Below the pieces are notes generated by a model that was not told where the DNA came from, ran no database searches, and saw only the letters and a program-made list of their open reading frames with translations. From Holosporales bacterium (GTDB taxonomy: Bacteria; Pseudomonadota; Alphaproteobacteria; BNTO01), in contig JAISCJ010000144.1 in the NCBI GenBank assembly GCA_031265645.1, positions 1 to 41,215 on the forward strand: a stretch of DNA of 41,215 nt. Direction: 5' to 3'. Of this stretch, positions 16,335-25,053 are shown one piece after another. Every line of letters starts with the position of its first letter. The stretch's first letter is position 1. A program made the translations under genes and the position numbers.

Positions 16335-17765
16335 GTGGACAAGACATTGAGCAGATCGTTCCATTTCATTGGCATCGGCGGAATTGGTATGAGCGGAATT
16401 GCAGAAATTTTGCACAACCAAGGGCAGGCCGTTCGCGGAAGTGACGTATCTGAAAATGCAAATGTGCAACGCCTTGTAAAGCTTGGAATCCCCATATCCA
16501 TAGGGCACGATCCAGATAATGTTCGTGGCGCTCAAGCTGTAGTCGCATCAAGCGCAATCTCTGATGAGAACGTCGAAATTGTTGCTGCCCGAAAAAACAA
16601 CATCCCCGTGATGACGCGTGGAGAAATGCTCGCAGAAGTTATTCGTTCAAAAAAAGCGATTGCGGTTTCCGGCTCGCACGGCAAGACAACAACAACATCA
16701 TTAATTTCCGCAATTCTGAGCGAAGCAAATTTTGATCCGACGATCATTAATGGCGGAATTTTAAACACATACCAAACGAATGCGAAACTTGGCAGCGGAG
16801 ATTGGTTTGTCGTAGAAGCGGACGAATCGGATGGCGCGTTTTTAAAACTGCCATCGACAATTAATGTTATAACCAATATTGATTGCGAGCACTTAACGTT
16901 TTACAAGACGATTGAAAACTTAGAGCACGCTTTTTTTCAATTTATTAGGAACTTACCATACTACGGTTTGGGAGTTGTTTGCTCAGATCACCCAAGAGTA
17001 AGGCGAATGTTTTGCGAGGAAAATAGCGTAATAGATAGGCGCCTCGTAACATATGGAATCTCATCTGATTCAAGTTTTATTCCGACTTTAAAAGGCGAAA
17101 ACATCCGATTTTTGGCGAATGGTACAATATTTGATGTCACGATTTCGCTAGATATTCCCTTCACGCCGAAAAGCGCTGGCTGTTCGAATTCTGTAAAAGT
17201 TTCGGACGTATTCATTCCTATTTTAGGCCAACACAATGTTTTAAATGCGCTTGCAGCAATTGCGGTTGCAAATGAATTGCGAATCAGTCCTGAAATTTAT
17301 AAATCCGCCCTAGCCTCTTTTCAAGGCGTAAAGCGTAGATTTACCGTTCTCGGAAAAAAGCGCGGCGTTACGTTTGTTGACGACTACGCGCATCACCCGA
17401 TGGAAATTCAAGCTGTTATTGCGGCGGCAAGGCAAACAGACGCAGCTCGCATTATCGCGATATTTCAGCCGCACCGTTATTCCAGACTATCAGCTCTTTT
17501 TGATGAGTTTGTAGATGTTCTCTCAACAGCAGATACCGTCATAGTCTTGCCGGTGTACGCAGCAGGAGAAGCAGCTATGAATGGGTATACAAATGAAAAA
17601 GTGGTAGAGGCATTAAAATCTAGAGGGAACAAGAACGCGTATTTTTGCGAAGATCAAGAGCTTCCGGATTTAGCAAGAAAAATCGCAGAGAACAGAGACT
17701 TTTTAGTAGGACTAGGTGCAGGAAGCATCAGTGAAATTATATTAAGTGTTTACAATTTATATTAA
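16335..17765 (+). CDS. murC: UDP-N-acetylmuramate--L-alanine ligase MurC
   Basis: MurC adds L-alanine to UDP-MurNAc with ATP, in the cytoplasm. Motifs in order are the Rossmann-like FHFIGIGGIGMSGIAE at the N-terminus, ATP-binding SGSHGKTTTTS, VVEADESDGAF, TNIDCEH, VDDYAHHP and FQPHRYSR. The start is uncertain. The frame is open back to a TTG at 16272, with a GTG at 16335 and a TTG at 16350. None has a good ribosome site, and 16335 gives an N-terminus of about the usual family length. It is the first gene of murC-murB-ddl, divergent from frr. Confidence 0.94.
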   Translation: MDKTLSRSFHFIGIGGIGMSGIAEILHNQGQAVRGSDVSENANVQRLVKLGIPISIGHDPDNVRGAQAVVASSAISDENVEIVAARKNNIPVMTRGEMLAEVIRSKKAIAVSGSHGKTTTTSLISAILSEANFDPTIINGGILNTYQTNAKLGSGDWFVVEADESDGAFLKLPSTINVITNIDCEHLTFYKTIENLEHAFFQFIRNLPYYGLGVVCSDHPRVRRMFCEENSVIDRRLVTYGISSDSSFIPTLKGENIRFLANGTIFDVTISLDIPFTPKSAGCSNSVKVSDVFIPILGQHNVLNALAAIAVANELRISPEIYKSALASFQGVKRRFTVLGKKRGVTFVDDYAHHPMEIQAVIAAARQTDAARIIAIFQPHRYSRLSALFDEFVDVLSTADTVIVLPVYAAGEAAMNGYTNEKVVEALKSRGNKNAYFCEDQELPDLARKIAENRDFLVGLGAGSISEIILSVYNLY

Positions 17766-17771
17766 TGACGA

Positions 17772-18701
17772 ATGACCATGGCAGCACAACAAAAACTTGT
17801 AAAATCAATAGACGATTTCTCGGGAACTTCCTTTGACGTCCCTTTAGGCGCGCGCTCCAGTTTCAGGTGTGGTGGCATTGCATCTTGCGTGTACTCACCG
17901 AAAAACATTCAGGACCTAGTCGCATTTCGGCGCTGGAATTCCGAACCGGAAACCTTCTTAGGTGGGTTATCGAACATCCTAATTCGAAGCGGTGGAATTG
18001 ATGGCGTCGTGATCCGATTAAAAAACATTTGCCAATGTAATATTAGTGAGCAATCGATTTTTGGAGGCGGAATGCGAAATGTCGACGCCTGCAAGATGGT
18101 TGCTAGCGCAGGATATTCTGGAATGGAGTTTTTAATCGGCATCCCCGGGACCATAGGCGGAGCAATCGCAATGAACGCAGGTGCACACAATGCAGAAGTC
18201 GCAGACATCTTAGCCTGGATTGAGGTTATGGATGAAACAGGCACGATTACACGCATTGATCGCAAAGATATTAATATGAAATACAGAGACGGAGGACTCG
18301 AAAGCGATTACCTCGTCACGCAAGCATGCTTTAATCTGCGTCCAAGTACACAAGACAAAGTTGCAATGAAACACGCCGAAGTTTTATGCGAGCGTGCAGC
18401 GAAAATGAATTTTGGAAAAAATGTTGGATCCGCGGGTTCTGCATTTAAAAATCCGTCAAAGGAAGAAAGCGATGGACGTCGTGCTTGGGAGCTAATAGAT
18501 GCCGCAGGGTGTAGAGGTTTGACTCGCGGAGGAGCGATAATGTCTGATAAACACGCAAATTTCCTGCTAAACACGGGCAACGCAACCCCTGACGACATAG
18601 AGGCGTTAGGAGAAGAAGTCCGCCAGCGCGTGTTTGAAGCAACAGGGGTCCTATTGGAGTGGGAAATCCGAATCATTGGAAATAAGGTCAAAGCCGAATA
18701 A
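17772..18701 (+). CDS. murB: UDP-N-acetylenolpyruvoylglucosamine reductase MurB
   Basis: MurB is the FAD- and NADPH-dependent reductase that turns the MurA product into UDP-MurNAc. The FAD-binding part includes FLGGLSNILIR and GIPGTIGGAIAMNAGAH, then KYRDGG. The substrate domain shows GSAGSAFKNP, with the serine that is the likely proton donor, and HANFLLN. The length of 309 fits type II MurB. The ATG at 17772 is six bases after the murC stop, so the two are in one operon. A second ATG two codons later is equally possible. Confidence 0.95.
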   Translation: MTMAAQQKLVKSIDDFSGTSFDVPLGARSSFRCGGIASCVYSPKNIQDLVAFRRWNSEPETFLGGLSNILIRSGGIDGVVIRLKNICQCNISEQSIFGGGMRNVDACKMVASAGYSGMEFLIGIPGTIGGAIAMNAGAHNAEVADILAWIEVMDETGTITRIDRKDINMKYRDGGLESDYLVTQACFNLRPSTQDKVAMKHAEVLCERAAKMNFGKNVGSAGSAFKNPSKEESDGRRAWELIDAAGCRGLTRGGAIMSDKHANFLLNTGNATPDDIEALGEEVRQRVFEATGVLLEWEIRIIGNKVKAE

Positions 18702-18726
18702 TGCGAAGCAAGTAGGAATACGTTAA

Positions 18727-19674
18727 ATGACAACGGGCACGAACGTAAAAATAAGCCGAATAGCGATAATTTCTGGTGGCACATCTGGAGAGCGCGAGAT
18801 TTCCATCAGCTCCGCGCGAGGCATGCACGAAGCGTTGGTTGCGTCAGGGAAATACCAAGACGTTGCAGTCTTCGACGTTGGACATAACATTGTTTCGCTG
18901 ATTCAAGATTTGGTGAATTTTAAGCCAGACGTAATATTGAACGCGTTGCACGGTGTTGGTGGCGAAGATGGCGTAATACAGGGCGTGCTTGAAACACTTG
19001 GAATTCCGTATACGCACTCAGGGGTTACTGCATCCGCAATTGCAATGGATAAAGTTTATTCTCGTATCATTTTTTCTCACGCGAAAATCCCTGTCCCAAC
19101 GTGGGGGGTTTATCCTAGTGAGCAGCTAAGCCAGCTCACGAACATGCCATTCGTTATGAAACCAAGATGCGAAGGATCTAGCTTGGGCATATCAATTATT
19201 AAGTCCAACGAAGATTTGATTCAAGCGCTTGCTGCGTGGAAGTATGGCGAATTCGCATTAGTTGAGGAATACATCCCTGGCAAAGAAGTTCAAACCGCAG
19301 TATTTGATGGCGTCGCGCTTGGCACAATTGAAATTCGCCCCCACAGAGAATTTTTTGATTATAGAGCAAAATACACCGTTGGAGAGACAGACCATATTAT
19401 GCCTGCTGATATTCCTGACGACGTGTATGCGCATGTACAGGAATTAGCCGAAAGAGCATATCACGCAATTGGTTGCCGCGGCATGACGCGCTTGGATTTT
19501 ATGCTAAAATACGAAAATGGTACTTGGACGCCATACTTACTGGAGCTGAACACGCAGCCAGGAATGACTCCATGTTCGTTGGTTCCAGACATTGCTAAAC
19601 ATTTAGGCTGGTCGTATTTAGAAGTAATCGAACGCATGCTCATTAGTGCTGTAAATTATTGGAACAGCAACTGA
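18727..19674 (+). CDS. ddl: D-alanine--D-alanine ligase
   Basis: This ATP-grasp enzyme makes the D-Ala-D-Ala end of the peptidoglycan peptide and is the target of D-cycloserine. Visible blocks are SGGTSGEREISISSARG at the N-terminus (substrate Glu), NALHGVGGEDGVIQG, EEYIPGKEV, and the metal/phosphate site LLELNTQPGMTPCSLVP near the C-terminus. There are 315 residues, a normal length. It is 25 bases after murB. In other alphaproteobacteria ftsQ-ftsA-ftsZ follow ddl; here a convergent rlmN begins nine bases downstream. Confidence 0.96.
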   Translation: MTTGTNVKISRIAIISGGTSGEREISISSARGMHEALVASGKYQDVAVFDVGHNIVSLIQDLVNFKPDVILNALHGVGGEDGVIQGVLETLGIPYTHSGVTASAIAMDKVYSRIIFSHAKIPVPTWGVYPSEQLSQLTNMPFVMKPRCEGSSLGISIIKSNEDLIQALAAWKYGEFALVEEYIPGKEVQTAVFDGVALGTIEIRPHREFFDYRAKYTVGETDHIMPADIPDDVYAHVQELAERAYHAIGCRGMTRLDFMLKYENGTWTPYLLELNTQPGMTPCSLVPDIAKHLGWSYLEVIERMLISAVNYWNSN

Positions 19675-19682
19675 ATACAACC

Positions 19683-20729
19683 CTACTTGGAGAGACTAGA
19701 ACTTTTCAACTGACCGCAAGCGGCTAAGATATCTTGTCCTCGAGGAGTTCTTGTAATCACGGTGACACCAGTTCTTGCTAGCGCCTGAGCGAAGCGATCT
19801 ATTTGTGAATTTGATGAAGTTTTAAACGGTGCCCCTGGCCATGGATTCCACGGAATTAAATTTACTTTTGCTGGAATGTCACGAATTAAAGCTGCGAGTT
19901 CTATTGCCTGCTGCTCTGAATCGTTAACATCCCGTAACATAACGTATTCAAATGTTATTCTTCTGGCCTCGTTTGTATTCGGATATTGCCGGCAAGCATT
20001 AATTAGCTCACGCACATTATACATATTGTTAATTGGCATGATTTTGTTGCGGATTTCATCATTTGGTGCATGCAGCGATACCGCTAAATTAACACAAAGC
20101 TCCGTTCCACAACGCACAATAAATGGAACGACTCCCGAAGTTGAAAGAGTTATTCGCCTTCGGGAAAAGGCTAGCCCATCTGAGTCCATCATAATTTTTA
20201 TTGCGCTGGACACGTTTTCATAATTATGAAGCGGCTCCCCCATTCCCATCATCACGATATTTGTTATCAGGCGCTTGCTATTCAACGCACCAGGATCAGA
20301 AAGCCGCTGTCGTGCAACCATTACTTGACCGACGATTTCGTGTGCTTCCAAGTTTCTCACGAACGGCTGTGTTCCCGTATGGCAAAACGAGCACTTTACG
20401 CCGCATCCAATCTGGGACGAGACGCACACTGTGCAACGATCTCTTTCAGGGATTAACACCATCTCAACCGATTCGCCATCAGACAATTGCAGCAAAAATT
20501 TTTCAGTCCCATCAGACGATGTCAGCACGCGATCCACAGCAGGATACGCGATTGAGTGATTTCCCTGAAGCTCAGCTCGCATCTCTGCCGGAACGTTACT
20601 CATTTCGTCAAAGGATGTCGCACTTTTGCGGTATATCCAATCCCAGACCTGACCTGCGCGCCATTTAGGAACGTTCATTTGCTCAAAAACGACGGCGAAG
20701 TTTTGTCGTGTAAAACCTAGAAGATTCAT
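19683..20729 (-). CDS. rlmN: 23S rRNA (A2503-C2)/tRNA (A37-C2) methyltransferase RlmN
   Basis: RlmN is a radical-SAM enzyme that methylates C2 of A2503 in 23S rRNA and of A37 in some tRNAs. The iron-sulfur motif CGVKCSFC is the CxxxCxxC type. NIVMMGMGEPLHNY and LAVSLHAPNDEIR are typical family segments. The C-terminal AACGQL carries the methyl-carrying cysteine. The 348 residues are the expected length. Its ATG is three bases after the stop of the FYDLN-acid gene, so they are probably co-transcribed. Confidence 0.96.
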   Translation of the reverse strand: MNLLGFTRQNFAVVFEQMNVPKWRAGQVWDWIYRKSATSFDEMSNVPAEMRAELQGNHSIAYPAVDRVLTSSDGTEKFLLQLSDGESVEMVLIPERDRCTVCVSSQIGCGVKCSFCHTGTQPFVRNLEAHEIVGQVMVARQRLSDPGALNSKRLITNIVMMGMGEPLHNYENVSSAIKIMMDSDGLAFSRRRITLSTSGVVPFIVRCGTELCVNLAVSLHAPNDEIRNKIMPINNMYNVRELINACRQYPNTNEARRITFEYVMLRDVNDSEQQAIELAALIRDIPAKVNLIPWNPWPGAPFKTSSNSQIDRFAQALARTGVTVITRTPRGQDILAACGQLKSSSLSK

Positions 20730-20732
20730 GGT

Positions 20733-21053
20733 CTAAAGCTCTTCTGTATCGTCTGCAGACAAAATCGGCAGGTCCTCATCAAAATCCTCATCTTCTACAG
20801 AATCGACGTCAGGAACAATGCCTTCTTCATCCAGATCAAAGTCAAGCTCTTCAGGAACTTCAATATCGCTCGCACTAATTCCGCTGACTGCACGCTTTTT
20901 GCTGGACTTTTCGCTTGAACTAAATTCAACGACCATTCCGCACTTTGGGCAAGTTGGAACGGGTTTTTTCAAGTCGTAATAGTGCACCGCGCACCCAGCA
21001 CATACTCTTTTTTTTCCCCATGCGTAACTTTTCACTATCCCTCTCATTGACAC
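20733..21053 (-). CDS. FYDLN-acid family protein (TIGR02300-like)
   Basis: This small acidic protein of 106 residues has an N-terminal zinc-ribbon-like part. CAGC and CPKC flank the motif VHYYDLKKP, the variant here of the FYDLN signature. A long Asp/Glu-rich tail (about residues 60-106) follows. The family is found almost only in alphaproteobacteria and has no established function. It is upstream of rlmN in the same direction, 3 bases apart. A small RNA- or ribosome-related role is conceivable from that context only. Confidence 0.85.
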   Translation of the reverse strand: MSMRGIVKSYAWGKKRVCAGCAVHYYDLKKPVPTCPKCGMVVEFSSSEKSSKKRAVSGISASDIEVPEELDFDLDEEGIVPDVDSVEDEDFDEDLPILSADDTEEL

Positions 21054-21460
21054 GCTGCAAGCGCGTATCTATCACACCCATTTCGCGTGATAATACCACG
21101 AAATGTGTCATGTCGGTAAAACAGACTTCTTTGGGACTGTTGAAACCTGCCACTTTGGTAGATCTAAACCCCTTGGTTTTATGGGAATCGGTCTCCTAAT
21201 TTGAAGAGGTTTAACAGTCCCTCTGTACGTAATTCCTCAGAATCAGCGTTTTAAATCGTATTAAATTCTCTCTGTGAAAAAACGATTGATTAAACGCGTT
21301 AACGAATGTTTAACTATTTACGCGTATCATGCATATGTGGTTATTACGAACCGCTGCCCCATATTGCCTTTTGGTAAGATATTGTTTCTAATTGTGCGAG
21401 GGGGGGCAGCTGTTTAATGTGGAAAGGCTGCGAAATACAGAGCAATTAATGGAGGTCGTC
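21054..21460. other. 407-base divergent spacer with a long inverted repeat
   Basis: GGACTGTTGAAACCT (21134-21148) and AGGTTTAACAGTCC (21207-21220) are near-perfect complementary arms 58 bases apart, with smaller pairings inside. The spacer must hold the promoters of both the FYDLN-acid gene (leftward) and dksA (rightward). Upstream of dksA the DNA is AT-rich. No credible gene is seen, and the frame open from 21392 reads into dksA but lacks a start supported by a ribosome site. Confidence 0.45.
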
Positions 21461-21919
21461 ATGAATCAGACTCGAAGAGAAGAACAAGTTCCTAACACAG
21501 AAATTTACGTCGTTGACGATATTCCGGACGGCTATCGTTTATCCGAGGATGAGCCGTTTATGAATCCGATGCAACTAGCTTATTTTCGAAAAAAATTATT
21601 GGATTGGAAAAATCAGCTTCTTTCTGAAATGCAGGAAACTATTGACCAACTGCCCGGGACATTGTCATCTGCGGACTCAATCGACGTTGCGTGCAATGCT
21701 GTCAACCAGTCTATTGAGTTAAGAACAAGAGACCGCGAACGAAAGTTGATTCACAAAATAGATGAAGCGTTGCAACGCATTACTGATGGAAGCTATGGGT
21801 ATTGTGAAGAAACTGGAGAACAAATTTCGTTAAAGCGCTTGGATGCCCGCCCCATTGCGACGCTAAGCATTGAAGCCCAAGAGCGCCATGAACGAAAAGA
21901 GAAAGAATACCTGGATTAA
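21461..21919 (+). CDS. dksA: RNA polymerase-binding transcription factor DksA
   Basis: DksA binds the RNA polymerase secondary channel and adjusts rRNA and amino-acid promoters, usually together with ppGpp. GGAGG at 21451-21455 is five bases from the ATG at 21461, which fixes the start and gives 152 residues. The coiled coil (about residues 30-100) carries the tip motif DSIDVA (DxxDxA). The finger region reads YGYCEETGE and, further on, ATLSIEAQERHE. Only the first of the four classical cysteines is kept, which is normal for alphaproteobacterial DksA. It is divergent from the FYDLN-acid gene. Confidence 0.94.
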   Translation: MNQTRREEQVPNTEIYVVDDIPDGYRLSEDEPFMNPMQLAYFRKKLLDWKNQLLSEMQETIDQLPGTLSSADSIDVACNAVNQSIELRTRDRERKLIHKIDEALQRITDGSYGYCEETGEQISLKRLDARPIATLSIEAQERHERKEKEYLD

Positions 21920-21939
21920 CAGGTCAGCGGTAGCATGAG

Positions 21940-21971
21940 TGGAATCCAATCGATATATTGACTGGATTCCA
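21940..21971 (+). terminator. possible dksA terminator hairpin
   Basis: TGGAATCCA (21940-21948) and TGGATTCCA (21963-21971) form a 9-base-pair stem with a 14-base loop, 20 bases past the dksA stop. No T-run follows, so intrinsic termination is uncertain. R1 copy B follows immediately. Confidence 0.4.
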
Positions 21972-21974
21972 TCG

Positions 21975-22073
21975 GTATTATTAACATTCTCACAATGTCT
22001 GTCTCCACCAGCTTTAAAAATTAACATAATTTAAAGGCAAGAATCGACAGACATTAGCAGAAGTTTAATATCA
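21975..22073 (+). repeat. dispersed palindromic repeat R1, copy B (best palindrome)
   Basis: AATGTCTGTC (21994-22003) and GACAGACATT (22046-22055) are perfect inverted arms. Inside them GCTTTAAAAATTA and TAATTTAAAGGC also pair nearly. Outside, TATTATTAACATT and TTTAATATC are partly complementary. The element is thus a nested hairpin of about 95 bases, like a REP/MITE-type element without coding capacity. Confidence 0.85.
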
Positions 22074-22095
22074 GTAAAGGCTTAATACTTGTTCA

Positions 22096-22524
22096 TTACT
22101 TCATGTACAAGACCAATGCGGTGACCGCTGCAAGCACCATCGCTGGAGCAAATGGACACGTCCGCTTTCGAAGAATTGCGCAACTAACAGCACCAAAGGC
22201 ACCACATAATATGAGAAACTCGCCGAGTATTGCTATTGGTATATATAGCCCCAAGGCCATAAAAAGCAGCAGATCTCCGCTACCAATTACACGTTTCCAA
22301 CAGCTGTTCACCAACGCCAACCCCCCCATGCCCAAGCCAATCGGAACCAGCGACATGGGGATACACGCTTGCATTATGCTCCATGCGATGCCCAACCCCG
22401 CAAGGATTAATAGTAAATGTGCAGGAATCTGGCACATCCGAGCGTCGAAATATGCAATCGCGAAGCACGTTGCTAGGGCGCACAAAAGTAATGCGCCATC
22501 ATATGCTGTCAGACCATCAAACAC
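22096..22524 (-). CDS. small prepilin peptidase (A24 family)
   Basis: This 142-residue membrane protein has the two catalytic aspartates of type IV prepilin peptidases: YFDARMCQIP (Asp27) and GSGD (Asp84). About five membrane segments are seen. It lacks the N-terminal cysteine-rich methylase part of PilD/GspO and so resembles the short CpaA/TadV type. The start is a GTG at 22524 just behind a TATAAT-like stretch. It cleaves the leader of type IV pilins or T2SS pseudopilins at the inner membrane. It is downstream of the Ser-rich secreted protein and gspF, all read leftwards. Confidence 0.85.
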   Translation of the reverse strand: MFDGLTAYDGALLLCALATCFAIAYFDARMCQIPAHLLLILAGLGIAWSIMQACIPMSLVPIGLGMGGLALVNSCWKRVIGSGDLLLFMALGLYIPIAILGEFLILCGAFGAVSCAILRKRTCPFAPAMVLAAVTALVLYMK

Positions 22525-22667
22525 TTCGTGTCCATATTATTATACTAATACCATTTAAAAACCCGGAAAACATTCAATCAATTGCAACGATTCTAAACTG
22601 AAATAATCCGGCGTTTCATGTGGTACCCCTACATTATGCCCAAATTCAGAATGATTCACTATTTATG

Positions 22668-24953
22668 CTAAGACGTTTTCCCCTGAATGGGCCGGTCCCG
22701 AGAGGCAATTGCTGGGAAACCGTTGGCGCTTGGGGATAGGAGTGGAATTTTATCCCAAGATAGTCTTCGGCCTTTTGGCGAGCATTTGAATGACCTTTGT
22801 ATTAGGAATTCAACAGGAGAATCACTTGAACCAGCGATTGAGCTAGGTGCAGAGGTAAAGCGATCGAAAAATGGATCACTATCCAAGCTGGAGCTGGTGG
22901 TAGAACTGGAGCTGGTGGTAGAACTGGGTCTGGGGCTAATTCTGGGGCTAATTCTGGAGCTGAAGCTGCTGCTGGAACGTGAGCTCATTATGGGGCTGGA
23001 ACTTAAGCTCATTGGTTTAAACATGCATTCGTCAGAAGGATCGACTGATATTGAGAATTCGTCGAGGCATGAATCAGATGTACTTTTTTGCATAGTAGGA
23101 TTTGCAAATTCGCCATCAAGAGAAGGAGTAGCCATCGGATTTGCACATTCGTCACCAAGAGAAGGAATAGCCATCGGAGTAATAATAGATTCGCATACGT
23201 TGAATGATAGTCTTGTAAGAAGGTCAAGACAGTCAGGGCTGGATGAGCAAGCCAAATATCTGGGTTTCCAAATCTCAAAAGAAGTCAACGCCTGAAACTT
23301 AAATAAAGGATCCGGTCCTTTTTCTTCTGATTTTAGATGTACGGCTATACTAAAAAGCTGATATTGCATGAAGTGAAGCAATCCCAAGTCCTCGGAGGAA
23401 ATTTTGGCCGGGTCTACGAGAAAAATCAAGAAGAGCAATTTTTCAAACGAACTAAACTTATGTATCTCTCTACGACATGCGTGAAAGTTCTCTGGACAAA
23501 GATTCCGGACCACTTCTAAACCAGCCCAAATACTTCCTAAACGAAATGCCAGTTTAAGTAACGAATGATAGCCCTTTTTTCTAAATTGGCGTATTCCGAT
23601 TGCGAAGAGTACTACCTGATCATGGGAAAGCTGCTTTTGAGCCAAAAGGCTACAAAAGAAAGAGCACAAAGGACTCCACACTGAAATATCAGGATTCTTT
23701 TCAAAATAATAGACAAGAGCACTAAAATTTTTCAACGCTACGGATGGTAATATAAAACGACGTTGCAATTCGCGATTGGATTCAAGCAGAGCTATTTCAT
23801 AATACAAAGCAGCAAGATACACATTCGGATCAAGTTGTGCTCTATTTTGAAAATGCTCCACAATATTGCTTATTCTGTTTGGAACTAAATCAGGATTTAC
23901 TAGACGCAATAGCTCAGAATTCGCATCTAGCGATAGATCAGGAGGCGCTAGACGCAATTGATCGGGAGACGCTAGAAGAGATTCTTGTCGCAATTGAAAT
24001 CGCAAAGCATCAAATGTATTAAAACTACAACAATCATAACCAAGCACGACTAATTCCAAAGGCTCAGCAAAACTTGGCACCTTATATGATAACTCGCGTT
24101 CTAATATTCTTCCCGCCTCGATTAATAGGCGAACAACCGAACAACTTGGATTAGATAAGAAAGATAGCAAGGCGGAAATTAACACGTTAGCAAATTGTTG
24201 ACACGTTATTAGTTCTGTCTCAATTGGAAATCTACCATACGGTCTTCTAGTAAACTTTCCTTCAAGTGAAAAATTCAAGAACGGCGCCTCGAAATACATG
24301 GAAAACGGCGTTACTCCAATAAGTCTGTATCTACGGCCGAATTCATCTTGAGAGAAAGGAATCAAACCCATTTTAGTAAAAAATTTACAGTGCGCCTCGT
24401 ATGCGACTATTGAAGAACGAAGCAAACCTCCATCCACAATACCAAGAGTGGGAGCTAGATTCATCAATAAGAAGAAATCGGTTGTAAAAGACGAAAGAGC
24501 CCTCAACGCACCTGTGATTTGTTTACTTTTTTCAGAATCTATAAGTTCTAACTGTCTTGCGCGAAAAAGTTGCACCCCGTTGTCGACAGCAACAACGGAC
24601 GGAAGAACTCGCATCAATAAGAATGCCAAACACAACAATTGAGTATACGAATCAGTTACAGGACTACCGGATAAATGGAACAATGCAAAATTGGGATCAA
24701 TTAAAACCCCTTGGGAGTAGATACTAAGACAGGGATATTCATCCTCTATAGATTGTGGTATTTTTCGTGGGGGAATTAGTCCTGGGTTCCCATTCCAGTC
24801 TTTTAGTGATTTTAAATCGGGGTTATGCCTCATTTGCAAAAAAACCTCACTAGCCGAAGGATCAAAAGCCAAAGGGTTCTGGACTAGACGACTTGCATAA
24901 AATGTATATTCAAATCCAACAAAAGCTATCGTAAACGCTATCCAATTTTTCAT
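22668..24953 (-). CDS. secreted Ser-rich protein of unknown function (761 aa)
   Basis: I do not recognise the family. The N-terminus MKNWIAFTIAFVGFEYTFYA looks like a signal peptide. The middle (about 60-600) is helical and leucine-rich without a clear motif. The C-terminal quarter is low-complexity. A 13-residue repeat occurs twice (MAIPSLGDECANP and MATPSLDGEFANP; DNA period 39 near 23099-23176), followed by a stretch very rich in Ser, with Arg, Thr and Pro (about 670-710), encoded by short tandem repeats of 18 and 12 bases (about 22886-22955). gspF lies 100 bases upstream and a prepilin peptidase 143 bases downstream on the same strand. A substrate of that secretion or pilus system is an attractive but unproved idea. 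Confidence 0.75.
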   Translation of the reverse strand: MKNWIAFTIAFVGFEYTFYASRLVQNPLAFDPSASEVFLQMRHNPDLKSLKDWNGNPGLIPPRKIPQSIEDEYPCLSIYSQGVLIDPNFALFHLSGSPVTDSYTQLLCLAFLLMRVLPSVVAVDNGVQLFRARQLELIDSEKSKQITGALRALSSFTTDFFLLMNLAPTLGIVDGGLLRSSIVAYEAHCKFFTKMGLIPFSQDEFGRRYRLIGVTPFSMYFEAPFLNFSLEGKFTRRPYGRFPIETELITCQQFANVLISALLSFLSNPSCSVVRLLIEAGRILERELSYKVPSFAEPLELVVLGYDCCSFNTFDALRFQLRQESLLASPDQLRLAPPDLSLDANSELLRLVNPDLVPNRISNIVEHFQNRAQLDPNVYLAALYYEIALLESNRELQRRFILPSVALKNFSALVYYFEKNPDISVWSPLCSFFCSLLAQKQLSHDQVVLFAIGIRQFRKKGYHSLLKLAFRLGSIWAGLEVVRNLCPENFHACRREIHKFSSFEKLLFLIFLVDPAKISSEDLGLLHFMQYQLFSIAVHLKSEEKGPDPLFKFQALTSFEIWKPRYLACSSSPDCLDLLTRLSFNVCESIITPMAIPSLGDECANPMATPSLDGEFANPTMQKSTSDSCLDEFSISVDPSDECMFKPMSLSSSPIMSSRSSSSFSSRISPRISPRPSSTTSSSSTTSSSLDSDPFFDRFTSAPSSIAGSSDSPVEFLIQRSFKCSPKGRRLSWDKIPLLSPSANGFPAIASRDRPIQGKTS

Positions 24954-25053
24954 ATTTTTTTATATCCAACTATTTAATACATCATACGAAGGCTTGCACC
25001 GATTATCAGCGCGTTAAAACCTCAGCGAACATTGGAATTGAAGCTACCATCTT

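Noticed and set aside
21392..21460. Longer N-terminus of DksA from an upstream alternative start
   Set aside because: GGAGG at 21451-21455 is placed for the ATG at 21461, and the extension is not DksA-like.
22687..23295. 202-residue open frame on the plus strand
   Set aside because: It is antisense to the Ser-rich coding region of the secreted protein; its Leu/Glu repeats simply mirror the tandem repeats. The sense frame continues with a signal peptide over 761 residues.
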